A DNA stretch of 64,000 nt from Silene conica (GCA_029255685.2 CM055316.2:80474861-80538860), one strand, 5' to 3'; shown: positions 28,163 to 39,679, counted from the first letter of the stretch. Notes: generated by a model from the sequence alone, not told the origin. Made by a program: numbers and translations.

Positions 28163-28317
28163 CCGGGATTTTTTTTTTTTTTTTTTTACATGAATAAAAA
28201 GGAAACATAACATAAAAACAAACTTGAAATTCTAAATTCTTCACACATGTAAACCATCCCCCCCCACACTTGAGTCAAACATTGTCCTCAATGTGTGAAG
28301 GTGCCAACTTCTTTCTT

Positions 28318-30132
28318 TCACAAATCGGGAGGTTGGGAGCTACTTGTGCTCTTTCTCCCCCGCCTTTCACCCCGGCGCTCTCTCACTTGTCTCACCCGGC
28401 CCATGCTTTGGTTGAGTTGATCTTGGGTAAGATGAGGTTGGTAGGTTGGATCGTTGGGGTAAAGTGTCATGCCAAAAAGCCCTTGCACAAGCCCAAGAGT
28501 GTCCTCTTGGGTTTGGGCATCCTCATAGGAATCATCAAGGTATTGGTTATACCTCTCATTTTGCATTCCGAAATGGGAGGTGGCTTCCGATCTCCAAGAG
28601 TTTTGTTCCTCCCACATCCTTTGTTGCTCCCTCCAACGCCTATCTTGCTCTTGTTGCCAAGCCATGGATTCTTGTTGGCGCCGGTGCATCTCCGAAATCA
28701 TCCGGTTTTGCTCTTCCTCGGCCTCTTTTACGGCCCTTTCATGCTCAATGGAGGCAATCCTCCATTTGTCCAACTCACTCAACCTTGGCTCTTGTTGTTG
28801 TTGCCAAGTGTAGGAGCTTTCCACCTTGCCGCTAATGCCTTGAAGAGCTTGCCGGGTACTCTCAAAGTGGTTCAACATTTGTTGTTGCCAAGGTGCCAAT
28901 GGTGGGTTTGTAGACCCTCCGACATCCGGCATCTCCGTGTCATGCATGTGAGAGTACCCACCCGGACTCCGAATGGGAGAATCCTCAATTGGTATAACAT
29001 CCAATTCTTCCTCATTCCCCTCCCTCGTAAACTCCTCCCGAGAGACACTAAACCTCCTTCCTTCCCTTTGGGTCCCTCTTTGCTCGGCTTGAAGGGTGGG
29101 GTCAATTGAGCACAAGAAATCTCGAGCCCGGATCCCACTTGGAATAGGGTTTGCCGACGGAAGACGGAGAAAGGGTAATCCCTCCTTGCAAAGCCAAAAA
29201 CCCTCTAATGGTGAAACACAAGTAATTCGGAACATGTTGCACTCTTGAAGTGCATGCCCATTGTAGTAGCAAATTCCCTTGGCTTCATTTATAGATTGAT
29301 TGGCGGGAATTTGACCCTCAAAGTGCCGGACAAGGAAGGTGACAAGGCCTCCGTTGTGAATGTTCCCACCCGAGCTTTTCAATTTATGCTTTAGACAAGC
29401 ATCCAAGAACATCTTTGCCCAATCCGGGACTCCGCTCCCCTCCGGAAGCATACTCCATAAGCAAATTTTGATCTTGTCGTTTATCTTGGTAGGCTCCCCC
29501 ACCGCAAAGAAAAGGCTAGCAAGAAAACGTGCTATGATGCGGAGAGGGGGGTTGGTGATGGAGGATATCTTATCATCTTTGGTGGTGTAGGAACCTCCGG
29601 TTAGTCCTAACCAAAGGTCATCGGGGATTCGCCTATTGGAAGGAATAAATAAGGGTGGTTTGGTTATTTTGAGGATGTCCCGGATTTCCGAAAGAGTGCA
29701 CTCGTGCCAAGAACCACTTAAACGGAAACGAAACTTATTGTCTTCACCCTCCCCAACATCAAGCTCGGTAAGGGTCGCGAGAAACTCATATGTGTAGGAC
29801 CGGTAGGTGGTGTCCCAAGCATCATTCTCGAGGTAGGCTTTGAGCCCTACTTTTGAAAGGAGTTGATGGGTGATATCAAAAAGGCCTAGCTCCCTCAAAG
29901 TAGTTGGACAAAAGAACTTAGTGGATACCACATGTTGAGGTTTTGGTGCAAAAAATTTGTTCCAAATCCTAAGGGCTGCCGCATTCAAGCCCTCATGACC
30001 CGCAAACACCACTTCCTCCTCCTCCACGGGTTCCTCCACCGCGGCTCTTTTTTTTCCCTTTCCTCGGAACAATTTTGACAACTTGGGGGCCATTTGCGAA
30101 AGAAGAACTTTTACACTTGAAAAGATTACCAC
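28318..30132 (-). CDS. ATHILA ORF-1 / env-like protein of the Athila element
   Basis: The uninterrupted frame gives 604 residues from the ATG at 30132. The ATG at 30093 (MAPKLSKLFRGKGKKRA) is the more likely start, giving 591 residues. The N-terminal half has the ATHILA ORF-1 pattern: FFCPTTLRELGL, YTYEFLATL, CTLSEIRDIL, and NPPLRIIARFLASLFFA. The C-terminal third is rich in Q, E, W and R (RRQQESMAWQQEQDRRWREQ) and is probably coiled-coil. The gene lies downstream of pol, the place of the env-like ORF in Athila elements, but I see no convincing signal peptide or transmembrane anchor. The function of this family is unknown. The frame has no lesions. Confidence 0.85.
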   Translation of the reverse strand: MVIFSSVKVLLSQMAPKLSKLFRGKGKKRAAVEEPVEEEEVVFAGHEGLNAAALRIWNKFFAPKPQHVVSTKFFCPTTLRELGLFDITHQLLSKVGLKAYLENDAWDTTYRSYTYEFLATLTELDVGEGEDNKFRFRLSGSWHECTLSEIRDILKITKPPLFIPSNRRIPDDLWLGLTGGSYTTKDDKISSITNPPLRIIARFLASLFFAVGEPTKINDKIKICLWSMLPEGSGVPDWAKMFLDACLKHKLKSSGGNIHNGGLVTFLVRHFEGQIPANQSINEAKGICYYNGHALQECNMFRITCVSPLEGFWLCKEGLPFLRLPSANPIPSGIRARDFLCSIDPTLQAEQRGTQREGRRFSVSREEFTREGNEEELDVIPIEDSPIRSPGGYSHMHDTEMPDVGGSTNPPLAPWQQQMLNHFESTRQALQGISGKVESSYTWQQQQEPRLSELDKWRIASIEHERAVKEAEEEQNRMISEMHRRQQESMAWQQEQDRRWREQQRMWEEQNSWRSEATSHFGMQNERYNQYLDDSYEDAQTQEDTLGLVQGLFGMTLYPNDPTYQPHLTQDQLNQSMGRVRQVRERRGERRGRKSTSSSQPPDL

Positions 30133-31208
30133 TGAAAACGATTTTTCACTCTAAGAGGCAAATCAACAAACACTTAGTATGCAAGGATGTTGAGAAAAGT
30201 TTGGGAAGGTGTTTGTTGATTGCTTCCTAATTCTCACCCAGAAAATATGTTTTACCACACAACAAGAGAATCAAACAACAAATAAAAACCAAAAATCAAT
30301 CCTAAAATTGATTTCTAGACTAACTTTGAATGAAAATTATTAAGAGGGTGTAAGAGTGTTATACCTTCCCTAATTAGCACCAAAGTAGCGAAAGTAGTTG
30401 ATGAAACCTGGCTAGAACCCGATTGCGCCTTGAATCCGTTGGTAAACCTTGAGATTGAAGGAAAAAAATCTAGGTTTTGGTGAGGTTATGTTTCTTGGGT
30501 TTGATGGTGTGAGTGGTTAGTTTGTTGGTGTAAAAGTTCAAGGAATTGGTGATGGTGATTGACTTTTGAAAACTTTGAGTTAGAGTGATGGAGTGTTATG
30601 GAGGATGAAGGTGTTGGTGAGGGTTTTGAAAGGGGGTTTTGTGTTTTGAGGAAATCTGAAAGTTTGGATAATGGGATGGGGTTGAGGATGACACGAAAAT
30701 AAGAAGCGAAAAAAAAAAACTCAAAATCCCGAGGCAACCGCAGGATGCGTAAAATACCGCAGGCCTGCGTCCAGGACCGCAGGCTGCGTAAAATCACGCA
30801 GGCTGCGGTTTTCACTGATTTTTCTGATTTTTCTTCTTCTCAAGACCCCCTTCACCGCAGGCTGCGTTGTATCTGGCAGCCTGCGCCCCTGGCTGAACTT
30901 GGAATTTTTTCGTTGCTTTACCATGGCCAAGACTCCCACTCCACTCCGAGACTTACCCAAAGCACGAACTCACTTTCTTTGCCTTCTCAACATCCACATC
31001 CGTCACACACTTTTTCACACATCTCACAAGTCTAAAACATCTTAAAACACGTATTAGTAACTTCAAGTTGTTTGTTAAAGAAACGACAACACAAAACAAA
31101 ATGCTTAAAACGGGGAAATGCATGAAATTAAAACTTGAAAAAGGGATAGAATATGTACAAACTTTTGCCGTTATTTATTGTCGATGGCTCGACCACCAAT
31201 TTGCCTTC
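30133..31208 (-). other. Athila pol to ORF-1 spacer
   Basis: A non-coding spacer of about 1.1 kb. It contains the second palindrome array (30739-30885), placed upstream of ORF-1. A TATA-like GGTATAACAC (complement of about 30356-30365) lies between the array and ORF-1. Whether an internal promoter or splicing expresses ORF-1 cannot be told from the sequence. Confidence 0.5.
30739..30885. repeat. CGCAG-N-CTGCG palindrome array (pol/ORF-1 spacer)
   Basis: Six motifs start at 30739, 30758, 30778, 30797, 30856 and 30875. Spacings are 19, 20, 19, 59 and 19; the gap of 59 equals three periods. As in the LTR array, copy 2 is CGCAGGCCTGCG. The first copy has one mismatch (GATGCG). Confidence 0.95.
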
Positions 31209-34200
31209 TCATTCTCGATAAACGGGGTCCTCGAGTTGGATCTCCCCTTCTCCATGCAATTCCATGTTTGTAAGGTAATGTTTCAACCTTTGCCCATTCA
31301 CTTTAATCACTTTCCCGGTCTTTTGGTCTTCCACCTCAATGGCTCCATGAGGTAGTACCTTCCGAATTGTGAAAGGCCCATACCACCTAGACCTTAGCTT
31401 CCCGGGGAAATTCTTGAAACGGCTTTGAAAAACTAGCACCTCCTCTCCTTCTGAGAAAATCCGACGAGTGATCATTTGATCATGCAATCTCTTTGTCTTT
31501 TCTTTGTAGATTTTGGCATTATCAAAAGCATCACTTCGTAGTTCCTCCAATTCTTGAATTTGAAGTTTTCGGTGTAGCCCCGACTCATCATAACTTTGGT
31601 TGAATGCTTTAATTGCCCAATAAGCTTTGTGCTCAATCTCCACCGGGAGATGACAACTTTTCCCATAGATGAGCCTATAGGGGGACATGCCGATGGGAGT
31701 CTTGTAAGCCGTCCTATAGGCCCACAAAGCATCATTGAGTCTCTTGCTCCAATCTTTCCGGTCGGGGTTGACCGTCTTCTCCAAAATGCTTTTAATTTCT
31801 CGGTTTGACACTTCCGCTTGGCCATTGGTTTGCGGGTGATAGGCCGTGGAAATCTTATGGATCACTCCATACTTCTTCAAGAGGGAGCCCACTAATTTGT
31901 TGCAAAAGTGGGTTCCCCTATCACTTATGATGCATCTAGGAAAGCCAAACCGAGAAAAGATATTGTCTTGCACGAAGGAACTCACGGTTTTCCCATCATC
32001 ATTCCGTGTGGGGATAGCCTCAACCCATTTGGAAACATAATCTACGGCAAGTAGAATGTAGAGGTTGCCGCTTGAATTGGTGAACGGCCCCATGAAGTCG
32101 ATCCCCCATACATCAAATATCTCAAGAAAAAACATGGGTTGTTGAGGCATTTCTTGTCTTCTTGATATGTTGCCACAACGTTGACAACGATCACAGCTCT
32201 TCACAAATGCATTAGTGTCCCGGAATAAGCTTGGCCAATAGAATCCGCACTCCAACACCTTCCTAGCGGTTCTCTGAGGCCCAAAATGTCCGCCACACGC
32301 ATATTCGTGGCAATGCTTAAGGATTGAAGGTACTTCAACATCCGGCACACACCTCCTAATCATTTGGTCTTGACAAATTTTCCATAGATACGGGTCATCC
32401 CAAATGTAGTAACGGGCATTCTTCTTAATCTTGTCCCGTTGACTCGAAGATAGGGTGGTGGGGAACCTCTTGGTCACAATATAGTTGACAAGGTTTGCAT
32501 ACCAAGGCTCAATTACTCTCAATCCATAGAGTGATTCGTGTGGTAAACTTCCATCGACCACTCCCATCTTCCTTGCCACATCTTCATTTATGTGGAGCCT
32601 ACTCAAGTGGTCGGCTACCACATTTGCACTTCCCTCCTTGTCTTTGATCTCGATATCAAACTCACTCAATAAAAGAACCCATCTCATCAACCTCGCCTTG
32701 GTATCCTTCTTATCAACAAGTTGTCTAATGGCCTTATGATCGGTGAAAATGACTACCTTTGCCCCCAAAAGATATGATCGGAATTTCTCTATCGCATACA
32801 CCACCGCCAAGAACTCCTTCTCCGTGGTGGTGTAGTTCCTTTGAGCATCATTCAAAAGCGATGAGGCATATTGGATCACATGTGCCACCTTTCCGTCTCG
32901 TTGGCCTAGGATCGCGCCAAGAGCGTAATCGCTAGCGTCCGTCATAATCTCAAAGGGAAGGTCCCACCGTGGAGATTGAATGATAGGTGCCGTCACCAAC
33001 CTCTCCTTCAAGGTGTCAAAGGCCAACCTACAAACATCATTAAACACAAACTCCACATCCTTGTGCAAGAGCTTGCACAAGGGGTAAGCGATTTTCGAAA
33101 AATCTTTTATAAACCTCCGGTAAAAACCCGCATGTCCCAAAAACGACCTCACGTCTCGAGTATTAGATGGATATGGCAAGGTTTTTATTACTTCCACCTT
33201 TGCCACATCCACCTCAATCCCTCTTTTAGACACTATGTGTCCTAACACGATGCCGCTTTTTACCATAAAGTGACATTTCTCGGAGTTCAACACTAAGTGT
33301 GACTCCGTGCATCGTGTTAGGACCATAGCGAGGTGGTCCAAACATGCGTCAAAGTGGTCTCCATGGACGGTGAAATCGTCCATGAAGACCTCTAAGACTC
33401 TCTCCACAAGGTCTGAGAATAGACTCATCATGCAACGTTGGAAAGTACCCGGAGCATTGCATAATCCGAAGGGCATCCTTCGGTATGCATATGTTCCAAA
33501 AGGGCATGTGAACGTTGTTTTGGATTGGTCCTCCGGCTTAATTGGGATTTGAAAATATCCGGAGTACCCATCCAAAAAGCAATAGAACTCTCTCCCCCCC
33601 AACCTTTCTAGCATTTGATCTAGAAAGGGTAAGGGGTAGTGGTCTTTGAAGGTCACGGCATTGAGGCGGCGATAATCGATGCAAACTCTCCACCCGGTTT
33701 GAATCCGAGTGGGGATTAAGGCTCCTTCTTTGCCTTCGATTACCGTCACCCCACCCTTTTTAGGTACACATTGAGTAGGGCTTACCCATTGGGAGTCGCT
33801 AATAGGATAGATGATTCCCATTTGGAGTAGTTTGATGATCTCTTCTTTCACAACTTCCATCATTGGAGGATTCAATCTCCTTTGCGGTTGTCGAACCGGC
33901 TTTGCTTCTCCTTCCAAACGAATCTTGTGCATGCAAATGCTTGGGCTTATCCCTTTAAGATCCACAATACTCCACCCAAAAGCGCCTTTGTACTTTTGCA
34001 AAACCTCCACCAATCTCTTCTCTTGGTCACCCTCAAGTGTGTTTGAAATTATAAGGGGTAAGGTATTTTTTTCACCAAGAAAAACGTATTTCAAGTGATC
34101 GGGAAGTTGTTTGAGATTGGGGGTGGGTGGTTTTATAGTAGAGGGTAGTGGTCTTTCAAGGGAAGCCTCTAAGGGAAGGAACTTGGTTTGGAAAGGGTAG

Positions 34201-37079
34201 TGTTCTTGGAAGGAAACTTGTTGGGTTGAGTGCAGAGTTTCACGCAGGCTGCCCTGTACAACGCAGGCTGCGCCTGAGAAAACCGCAGGCTGCGCTGCTG
34301 ACCGCAGGGCTGCGTTGGTGACCGCAGGCTGCGTCAGTGGCGGCAGGCTGCGGTTTGCACTGCTTTCTTCAGCCGATTCTTCTTCCTTAGTCTCTTCTAA
34401 AGGTTCTTCCTTATCCAATGCTTCGACAGTTTCCTGCACATCATTAGACAACAAGAAACACAACCCTTCTTTCTCCACATCGTTAGTGAGAGCCACTTCA
34501 AGAGGGCTCCTATGACAAAGTTTATAAACTTGATTTACTAATGGCTCAATAACATCCAAAAAGTAACAAAAGCTTAAATCATCGGCTCTTTTCATGGACT
34601 CATACACATTGTATTTTATGATGTTTCCCTCAAATTCCATTGTTAAGTTGCCATCATACATATCAAGTTTGGTCTTAGAAGTTCTCATGAAAGGTCTTCC
34701 TAACAAAAGGGGTGTAGCCTTGGAATCCGGTTCCATGTCTAAAACATAGAAATCGGCCGGGAACATGAATTTGTCAACTTCAACTATGACATCCTCAATA
34801 AAACCTTTGGGTTGAATTATTGACCGGTCCGCCAATTGAATGACGACATTTGACTTGGACAAAGGGGGTAACTCTAAAGTCTCATATACGGAGTAAGGCA
34901 TGACATTTATGGAGGACCCCGAGTCTAACATGGCTCTAGCAAAAGATTCACCCTTAATGGAGCACGGTATAGTTAGCATGCCCGAATCATCACATTTTTC
35001 GGGAAGGTTTCTTTTAAAAATTGCCGAGACATGCCCACTAACCGTGACTCTCTTAATCCCTTTTCTTGGCTTCCGTTTAGGGGTACAAAGTTCTTTTAGG
35101 AACTTTGCATACCTAGGAACGGATTTGATAATAGTAAAGAGAGGGATGTTGACCTCACATTTCCTAAAAGTCTCATAAAGATCGGAGTCTTTATCAATCC
35201 TTTTAGGATTTGTGAGGGCACTTGGGAATGGTACCTCCGGTTCAAGTTCCTTTGAGAGAATCTCCAAAGTGTCATTGGCCTTCCTCCGGGGTTCTTTGCT
35301 TACTTCCTTGGTTGGTGGGGTGTTGTTGTCCACCTCCTTCTCTTTTCCTTTTGAGGATGTTTCAACTCTTGGAGTGACCTCTAGTTCCTCCTCCTCCACT
35401 TCAATTTCTTCAATTACCCAATCCTTTGACTTAGCTCTTGTCTTCTTGGGAGGAGTGTCTAGAGTTCTTCCCTTCCTCAAGGTCATGGCACTAGCATTTT
35501 GCCGAGGAGGAGGGAGAGTGGTGGAAGGAATGGAAGATGAACTCCTTTGTTTGTTCTTTGCCATCTCTTCGGAAATTTGCCCCATTTGGTTCTCAAGATT
35601 TGTAAACCTTGCATCATTCATGGTTTTCTCATTTGCCGACCTCTTGTCGGAATCCGCTTGTCCCTTCAAAAGAGCCTTGAGCATCTCTTTCATTGACATG
35701 TCTTCTTCATTAGGTTTTTGTGATGTATTGCCTTGATTTCCACCATTGGGTGGTCTTTGAAAATTTGTGTTTCTTTGAAAGTTTGTTCCTTCTTGATTTT
35801 GGCCTTGTTGATTTTGTCCTTGGTCCCTCAAGTGGTTGAATTGTCCATTCACAAAACTCTTTGATTTATCTCCTCCCCAACTAAAGTTTGGGTGATCTCG
35901 TGAGCCTATGTTGTAAGTGGCTCCACTTGGGTCATATTTGTAGTATCCACCACCGGAAGGATTCCTTGAGTTGTAGTGTCCTTGTCCCATAGCACTAACA
36001 TTTTCAACCCCAACATCCTCCACTTGCATGATAGGACAAACCTCTACCGGGTGAGGACCTTGGCAAAAAGAACATTCAACTTGGCCACCTTGGTTTCCAC
36101 CATCTCCTTGTGAGCCTACCAACATGTTGGCTACAAGAAGCTTAAGTTCTTCCACACTTTTCTCAAGTTTTGAATTTGATGAAGAAGAGGCTCCCATGGC
36201 GGAAGTATTCTTTGTAGCTTGACGGGACCTCCCATGCATTCTTGTGCTAGCGGCGAGCCTCTCAATGAGCTCATTAGCCTCCACCACCGAGTAATTTTCC
36301 AAGCCTCCACCGGTGGTGGAATTGACCATCCGTTGGTCTTGCTCGTTTAGACCATCATAAAAATGAACAAGCAAATCATCTCCACTCAAACCATGGTATG
36401 GGCATTGAGCTACAAGCTTCTTAAATCTCTCCCGGTACTCATACATGGTCTCCCCACTCCCTTGCTCAATAGATGTTATCGCCTTCTTGGCATGGTTGTG
36501 GCGGGAGTCCGGGTAGTATTTCTCTAAGAAGGCCGCCTTCATATCCGTCCATGTGTTTATGATGCCCGGAGGTAGATAATAAAGCCAATCTTTCGCACCA
36601 TCGTGAAGAGAAAAAGGAAAAGCCCGCAACTTAAATTGATCCTCGGAAACTCCGGTGGGAATGGTGCCTTGGCACATCATGTGAAATTCCGCTAGATGTC
36701 GGTTTGGATCATTTCCCGCTAAGCCATAGAACTTAGGAAGGTTGTGGATGAAATAACCCTTCAACTCAAAGTTTCCATTGGCTCCCATTGGTGGATAGGT
36801 GATGCATGAGGGTTGTTCCTCATAATTCCGGGCACGAAGCTCCCGAATAGTTCTAGTGTCATCCACCATTCTTGGGTATTCAACTCCAATTGGGTCAATC
36901 TCTATGGTTGAGGGTGAGTTCTCAATGGATGTGTAGCTACTAGGTGGGCTTGCTTCTTCCTCTTGACAGTTACGGTGGTAAAAGGGGTTCGAGAAAAGCC
37001 ACGAATATGCCGCACTTTCCTCCGATTCAACGTTGGTATCCCCTTCTTGCGACCTAGGCATAAGCAAAACACTACACAC
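31209..37079 (-). CDS. Athila gag-pol polyprotein (GAG-PR-RT-RNaseH-INT)
   Basis: One open frame of 1,956 residues without stops or frameshifts. A retrotransposon gag domain covers about residues 115-260. A CCHC-like knuckle [13 protein letters not shown] is at about 335. The aspartic protease motif LDSGSS is at about 719. The RT catalytic core FMDD is at about 1233, and an RNase H TDAS motif at about 1380. The integrase has an HHCC zinc region (about 1585-1635) and the D-D-E residues in DFMGPF (about 1660), SDRG (about 1719) and [11 protein letters not shown] (about 1755). DHLSRL between RNase H and integrase is typical of this lineage. Between protease and RT (residues about 909-946) the frame reads through a palindrome array. 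It makes virus-like particles and copies and integrates the element. The start could also be the second ATG (MPRSQEG). Confidence 0.95.
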   Translation of the reverse strand: MCSVLLMPRSQEGDTNVESEESAAYSWLFSNPFYHRNCQEEEASPPSSYTSIENSPSTIEIDPIGVEYPRMVDDTRTIRELRARNYEEQPSCITYPPMGANGNFELKGYFIHNLPKFYGLAGNDPNRHLAEFHMMCQGTIPTGVSEDQFKLRAFPFSLHDGAKDWLYYLPPGIINTWTDMKAAFLEKYYPDSRHNHAKKAITSIEQGSGETMYEYRERFKKLVAQCPYHGLSGDDLLVHFYDGLNEQDQRMVNSTTGGGLENYSVVEANELIERLAASTRMHGRSRQATKNTSAMGASSSSNSKLEKSVEELKLLVANMLVGSQGDGGNQGGQVECSFCQGPHPVEVCPIMQVEDVGVENVSAMGQGHYNSRNPSGGGYYKYDPSGATYNIGSRDHPNFSWGGDKSKSFVNGQFNHLRDQGQNQQGQNQEGTNFQRNTNFQRPPNGGNQGNTSQKPNEEDMSMKEMLKALLKGQADSDKRSANEKTMNDARFTNLENQMGQISEEMAKNKQRSSSSIPSTTLPPPRQNASAMTLRKGRTLDTPPKKTRAKSKDWVIEEIEVEEEELEVTPRVETSSKGKEKEVDNNTPPTKEVSKEPRRKANDTLEILSKELEPEVPFPSALTNPKRIDKDSDLYETFRKCEVNIPLFTIIKSVPRYAKFLKELCTPKRKPRKGIKRVTVSGHVSAIFKRNLPEKCDDSGMLTIPCSIKGESFARAMLDSGSSINVMPYSVYETLELPPLSKSNVVIQLADRSIIQPKGFIEDVIVEVDKFMFPADFYVLDMEPDSKATPLLLGRPFMRTSKTKLDMYDGNLTMEFEGNIIKYNVYESMKRADDLSFCYFLDVIEPLVNQVYKLCHRSPLEVALTNDVEKEGLCFLLSNDVQETVEALDKEEPLEETKEEESAEESSANRSLPPLTQPAVTNAALRSAAQPAVFSGAACVVQGSLRETLHSTQQVSFQEHYPFQTKFLPLEASLERPLPSTIKPPTPNLKQLPDHLKYVFLGEKNTLPLIISNTLEGDQEKRLVEVLQKYKGAFGWSIVDLKGISPSICMHKIRLEGEAKPVRQPQRRLNPPMMEVVKEEIIKLLQMGIIYPISDSQWVSPTQCVPKKGGVTVIEGKEGALIPTRIQTGWRVCIDYRRLNAVTFKDHYPLPFLDQMLERLGGREFYCFLDGYSGYFQIPIKPEDQSKTTFTCPFGTYAYRRMPFGLCNAPGTFQRCMMSLFSDLVERVLEVFMDDFTVHGDHFDACLDHLAMVLTRCTESHLVLNSEKCHFMVKSGIVLGHIVSKRGIEVDVAKVEVIKTLPYPSNTRDVRSFLGHAGFYRRFIKDFSKIAYPLCKLLHKDVEFVFNDVCRLAFDTLKERLVTAPIIQSPRWDLPFEIMTDASDYALGAILGQRDGKVAHVIQYASSLLNDAQRNYTTTEKEFLAVVYAIEKFRSYLLGAKVVIFTDHKAIRQLVDKKDTKARLMRWVLLLSEFDIEIKDKEGSANVVADHLSRLHINEDVARKMGVVDGSLPHESLYGLRVIEPWYANLVNYIVTKRFPTTLSSSQRDKIKKNARYYIWDDPYLWKICQDQMIRRCVPDVEVPSILKHCHEYACGGHFGPQRTARKVLECGFYWPSLFRDTNAFVKSCDRCQRCGNISRRQEMPQQPMFFLEIFDVWGIDFMGPFTNSSGNLYILLAVDYVSKWVEAIPTRNDDGKTVSSFVQDNIFSRFGFPRCIISDRGTHFCNKLVGSLLKKYGVIHKISTAYHPQTNGQAEVSNREIKSILEKTVNPDRKDWSKRLNDALWAYRTAYKTPIGMSPYRLIYGKSCHLPVEIEHKAYWAIKAFNQSYDESGLHRKLQIQELEELRSDAFDNAKIYKEKTKRLHDQMITRRIFSEGEEVLVFQSRFKNFPGKLRSRWYGPFTIRKVLPHGAIEVEDQKTGKVIKVNGQRLKHYLTNMELHGEGEIQLEDPVYRE
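34243..34352. repeat. CGCAG-N-CTGCG palindrome array inside the pol gene
   Basis: Six motifs start at 34243, 34262, 34284, 34303, 34323 and 34342 (spacings 19, 22, 19, 20 and 19). Copy 4 has an extra G (CGCAGGGCTGCG). The array is translated in frame as repeats such as LTQPAV and AAQPAV and keeps the polyprotein open. Confidence 0.95.
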
Positions 37080-37219
37080 TAAACAAAACTAATTAGAACT
37101 ACCACTTACTTACAAAGATAAACCACATTGACTAATAATGGCTAACAACAAATAAACAAAACACAACTAAAATTTCAACACAACACAAAACACAAACAAG
37201 CTTTAGCTATGTTGCCCCT

Positions 37220-37237
37220 TCCCCGGCAACGGCGCCA
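37220..37237 (-). promoter_or_regulatory. Primer binding site (tRNA-Asp type)
   Basis: The minus strand reads TGGCGCCGTTGCCGGGGA, starting five bases after the end of the 5' LTR. This is the PBS typical of Athila elements. Confidence 0.9.
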
Positions 37238-37242
37238 AAATT

Positions 37243-38660
37243 TGATACGAAAAAACTAGTGGTCGTTATTACACTAATTATCTCGCCAAACAATTTATAA
37301 AACCTAAACTAGACTCGACTATACTCGAAATAAAAGTAGTAAAGTGCAAGTTAAGGGTAGAACCCAAGAGAAAGGAAATAACTAAAAACTTGCTTACACA
37401 CGACTAAACAAAGATTTAAAGACAACTTAATGATGCTAAGAGACTAAAGATAAAAGACTTATCAACAAACTATGGATAATAACATAAATGCAAAGATTCA
37501 ATGATTTGGGAAAGCATTCATAAAGACAATAAAAGAGCAATAAATGAGAAATGATTCGGGCTTGGCAATAACACAAACACGTAGTGTGCGATAATTAATA
37601 AGAGAGAAAAACTTGGTGTAACCGTCACAAAGTCACCCGACAAAGACTTGCTCGACTCTAACAACCCCTTAAACTATCCAACCCTAACCAACATCTAATG
37701 AAAGCGAACCACACAACTAAACCGTGTATGTAATTCCGTTAATCCCAAAAGATGTGATGTAGAAACTAAACTCACTAATCATTAAACCATGAAAGCAAGG
37801 AAAGTTATGTAATTTCCTACTCATACATATGTCTCATCTAAGCCAACTCAACATACATACAAGTTTGCTTCAATTAACATCAAGTAAACTAAACCGATTA
37901 CTTAACATATGCGAAAACTAAGCAACTAAGATGTAAGGGTGATCAATCCACACAAATAATTACTTAGAATGTAAAAGATAAACTAAGGAAACAACATTAG
38001 ATAAAAAGAAAGGGTTATTTGAGTCTTACAAAGTCAAAGTCGGAGACTTTGATCGGAATCACACCAAGAGTAAAGGAGATTAGCTCCTCATTTGCATAAT
38101 TACAAGCTTTAAATTAGGGAAAGATTACAATTAATTTGAGAGTAAAAGTTCTTGTTCTAAAGATGAGATGATAGATTAAAAACATTCAGAACTTGAGTAT
38201 TTATATGGGTGCACAAAACCCTAGGACGATTCTTCCAAAAGCTGAAATTATCGCAACAAAACAGCCGAAACCGCAGGCTGCGTCACAAACCGCAGGCCTG
38301 CGTAAAGCCGCGCAGGCTGCCAAAAATCACGCAGGCTGCGCCTGTGCCCGCAGGCTGCTCCTCCTGTCGCAGGCTGCGTTTATGGCTGGAAAACTTCTTT
38401 TCTTTGATCAAAACTTCAGCTCTTCAAGGCTTCCCAAGCAAGAATCGGATGATGATGAGGTTCGTGTGCTACCCTTGGACCGATGAGTGAAATCCCTTGA
38501 TCTCGAACATAAAGATTTACAAGAAAGTAGGGTAAAAATGCCACAAAACCACAACATGAACAAATATCGAATCCTTGACAAAACGACATTAACGACCCGT
38601 AGTAAAAGATTAGATTGTGATAAAGTCACAATCTAAGACCGACACAAATCTCTACTATCA
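37243..38660 (-). repeat. Athila 5' LTR
   Basis: A 1,418-bp LTR, the partner of 25966-27385. TATA box complement is at 38198-38205. It differs from the 3' LTR by eight substitutions and a 2-bp deletion (ACACAAACAC for ACACAAAAACAC). Confidence 0.95.
38272..38378. repeat. Six-copy CGCAG-N-CTGCG palindrome array (5' LTR)
   Basis: Identical to the array at 26997-27103, with the same 19-20 bp period. It lies 67 bp upstream of the TATA box that drives the whole element. Confidence 0.95.
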
Positions 38661-39679
38661 CCCCTCACCCCCATTAATCAGTGCAAACAGTTATACATAC
38701 GTATTTTTATACTAATGTTGCATTAAAGTTTAGTATCTCAGTGGTAGAAGCATTGTCACACCATCAAAACAACCCGAGATCAAGCCTTGACAACTATATT
38801 TTTTTAGCTTTTCATTTTGCATATTAAAAGTAATTGAAAATGTTCTAAGAAAGGGTCGAACTTGCATCGTCTTATTTACTATTTAAATTAATTTAACCAT
38901 CATGACAATGTGAATATGATGATATTTTACAAAATCGTAATCACACTTAAAAATAAATACTTTATATTTTGATGAGCCTTACTGGAATTATCGATTATCA
39001 AATTATTTTAGTATTTATCAGGAATTTGTATATTAGAATAAGTTTTTGTTAGGAGTGGATTATCATTTACATATCGTACAGGACCCCAAAATTGTTAGGG
39101 ACGAGATTAATTAATTAAGTGATTATATTTTGACGGGAACTCCGTTGCTAACATTGATTGACCTTGACTAGGGTTTGGGTCAAAGACAGTCAATATTTGC
39201 GACGGATTTCTCGCCGTAAACGTTGACGGAACTTGACCTTGACCAGGGTCAATTTTTAACCCGGTAGTTCAAAAAAATTCCGCCAATTTCAGATGCAACG
39301 GATATTCCGTCGCAAATTTGCGACGGAAATCCCGCCATTTGACTTTTTGTTCGCGAGATTGGAAATTACTCTTTGTCCCAAATTTCATTGCAAAAAACAA
39401 TTTCGTTGCAAATTCCATCGCAAACAATAATTTGTAACACGGCCAACGCCATTTGTGTATCTCGCAACAATACTATTTTTCGTAGTGTAATCACCCCCAT
39501 TCCATAGATCCTAGATTCGCCACTGTCAATAAGGATTTGTATGTATCATAAATATGACTGAGTTAGAATACAACTTTTAATCATTTGACAATTTAACGTT
39601 TCTATTTCATAATTTACTGTATAATTTAAACATATGGTTAGAATACAACTTTTGTACGGAGTATAATTTTTCGGAATTA

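Larger units (their letters stand above)
25961..38665 (-). mobile_element. Complete, young Athila (Ty3/gypsy) retrotransposon
   Basis: The element runs 25966-38660 (12,695 bp) on the minus strand with 5-bp target duplications CCCCT at 25961-25965 and 38661-38665. All parts are present: 5' LTR 38660-37243, PBS complementary to tRNA-Asp (TGGCGCCGTTGCCGGGGA, complement of 37220-37237), one long gag-pol frame, an ATHILA ORF-1/env-like gene, a PPT (AGTGTGGGGGTATT) and 3' LTR 27385-25966. The LTRs differ by eight substitutions and one 2-bp indel over about 1,420 bp. With intact frames, this suggests a recent and possibly autonomous insertion. Confidence 0.95.
25928..39525. mobile_element. hAT element split by an Athila retrotransposon
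   Basis: The left end CAGGGGCGGATCCATAGG (25928) and right end (complement CAGTGGCGAATCTAGGATC, ending 39525) are hAT-type inverted repeats. They are flanked by a perfect 8-bp duplication TCAATAAG at 25920-25927 and 39526-39533. Without the Athila the element is about 900 bp and non-coding. Its right part (39110-39480) has repeats of TTGCGACGGA and a CACTA-like end (TTTTCGTAGTG). Confidence 0.85.

Noticed and set aside
28270..29109. 279-residue plus-strand frame
   Set aside because: It is antisense to the ATHILA ORF-1 gene and has no domain pattern of its own.
39100..39485. Separate CACTA element in the right part of the hAT
   Set aside because: Only one CACTA-like end (TTTTCGTAGTG) was found; no partner end or 3-bp duplication is visible.
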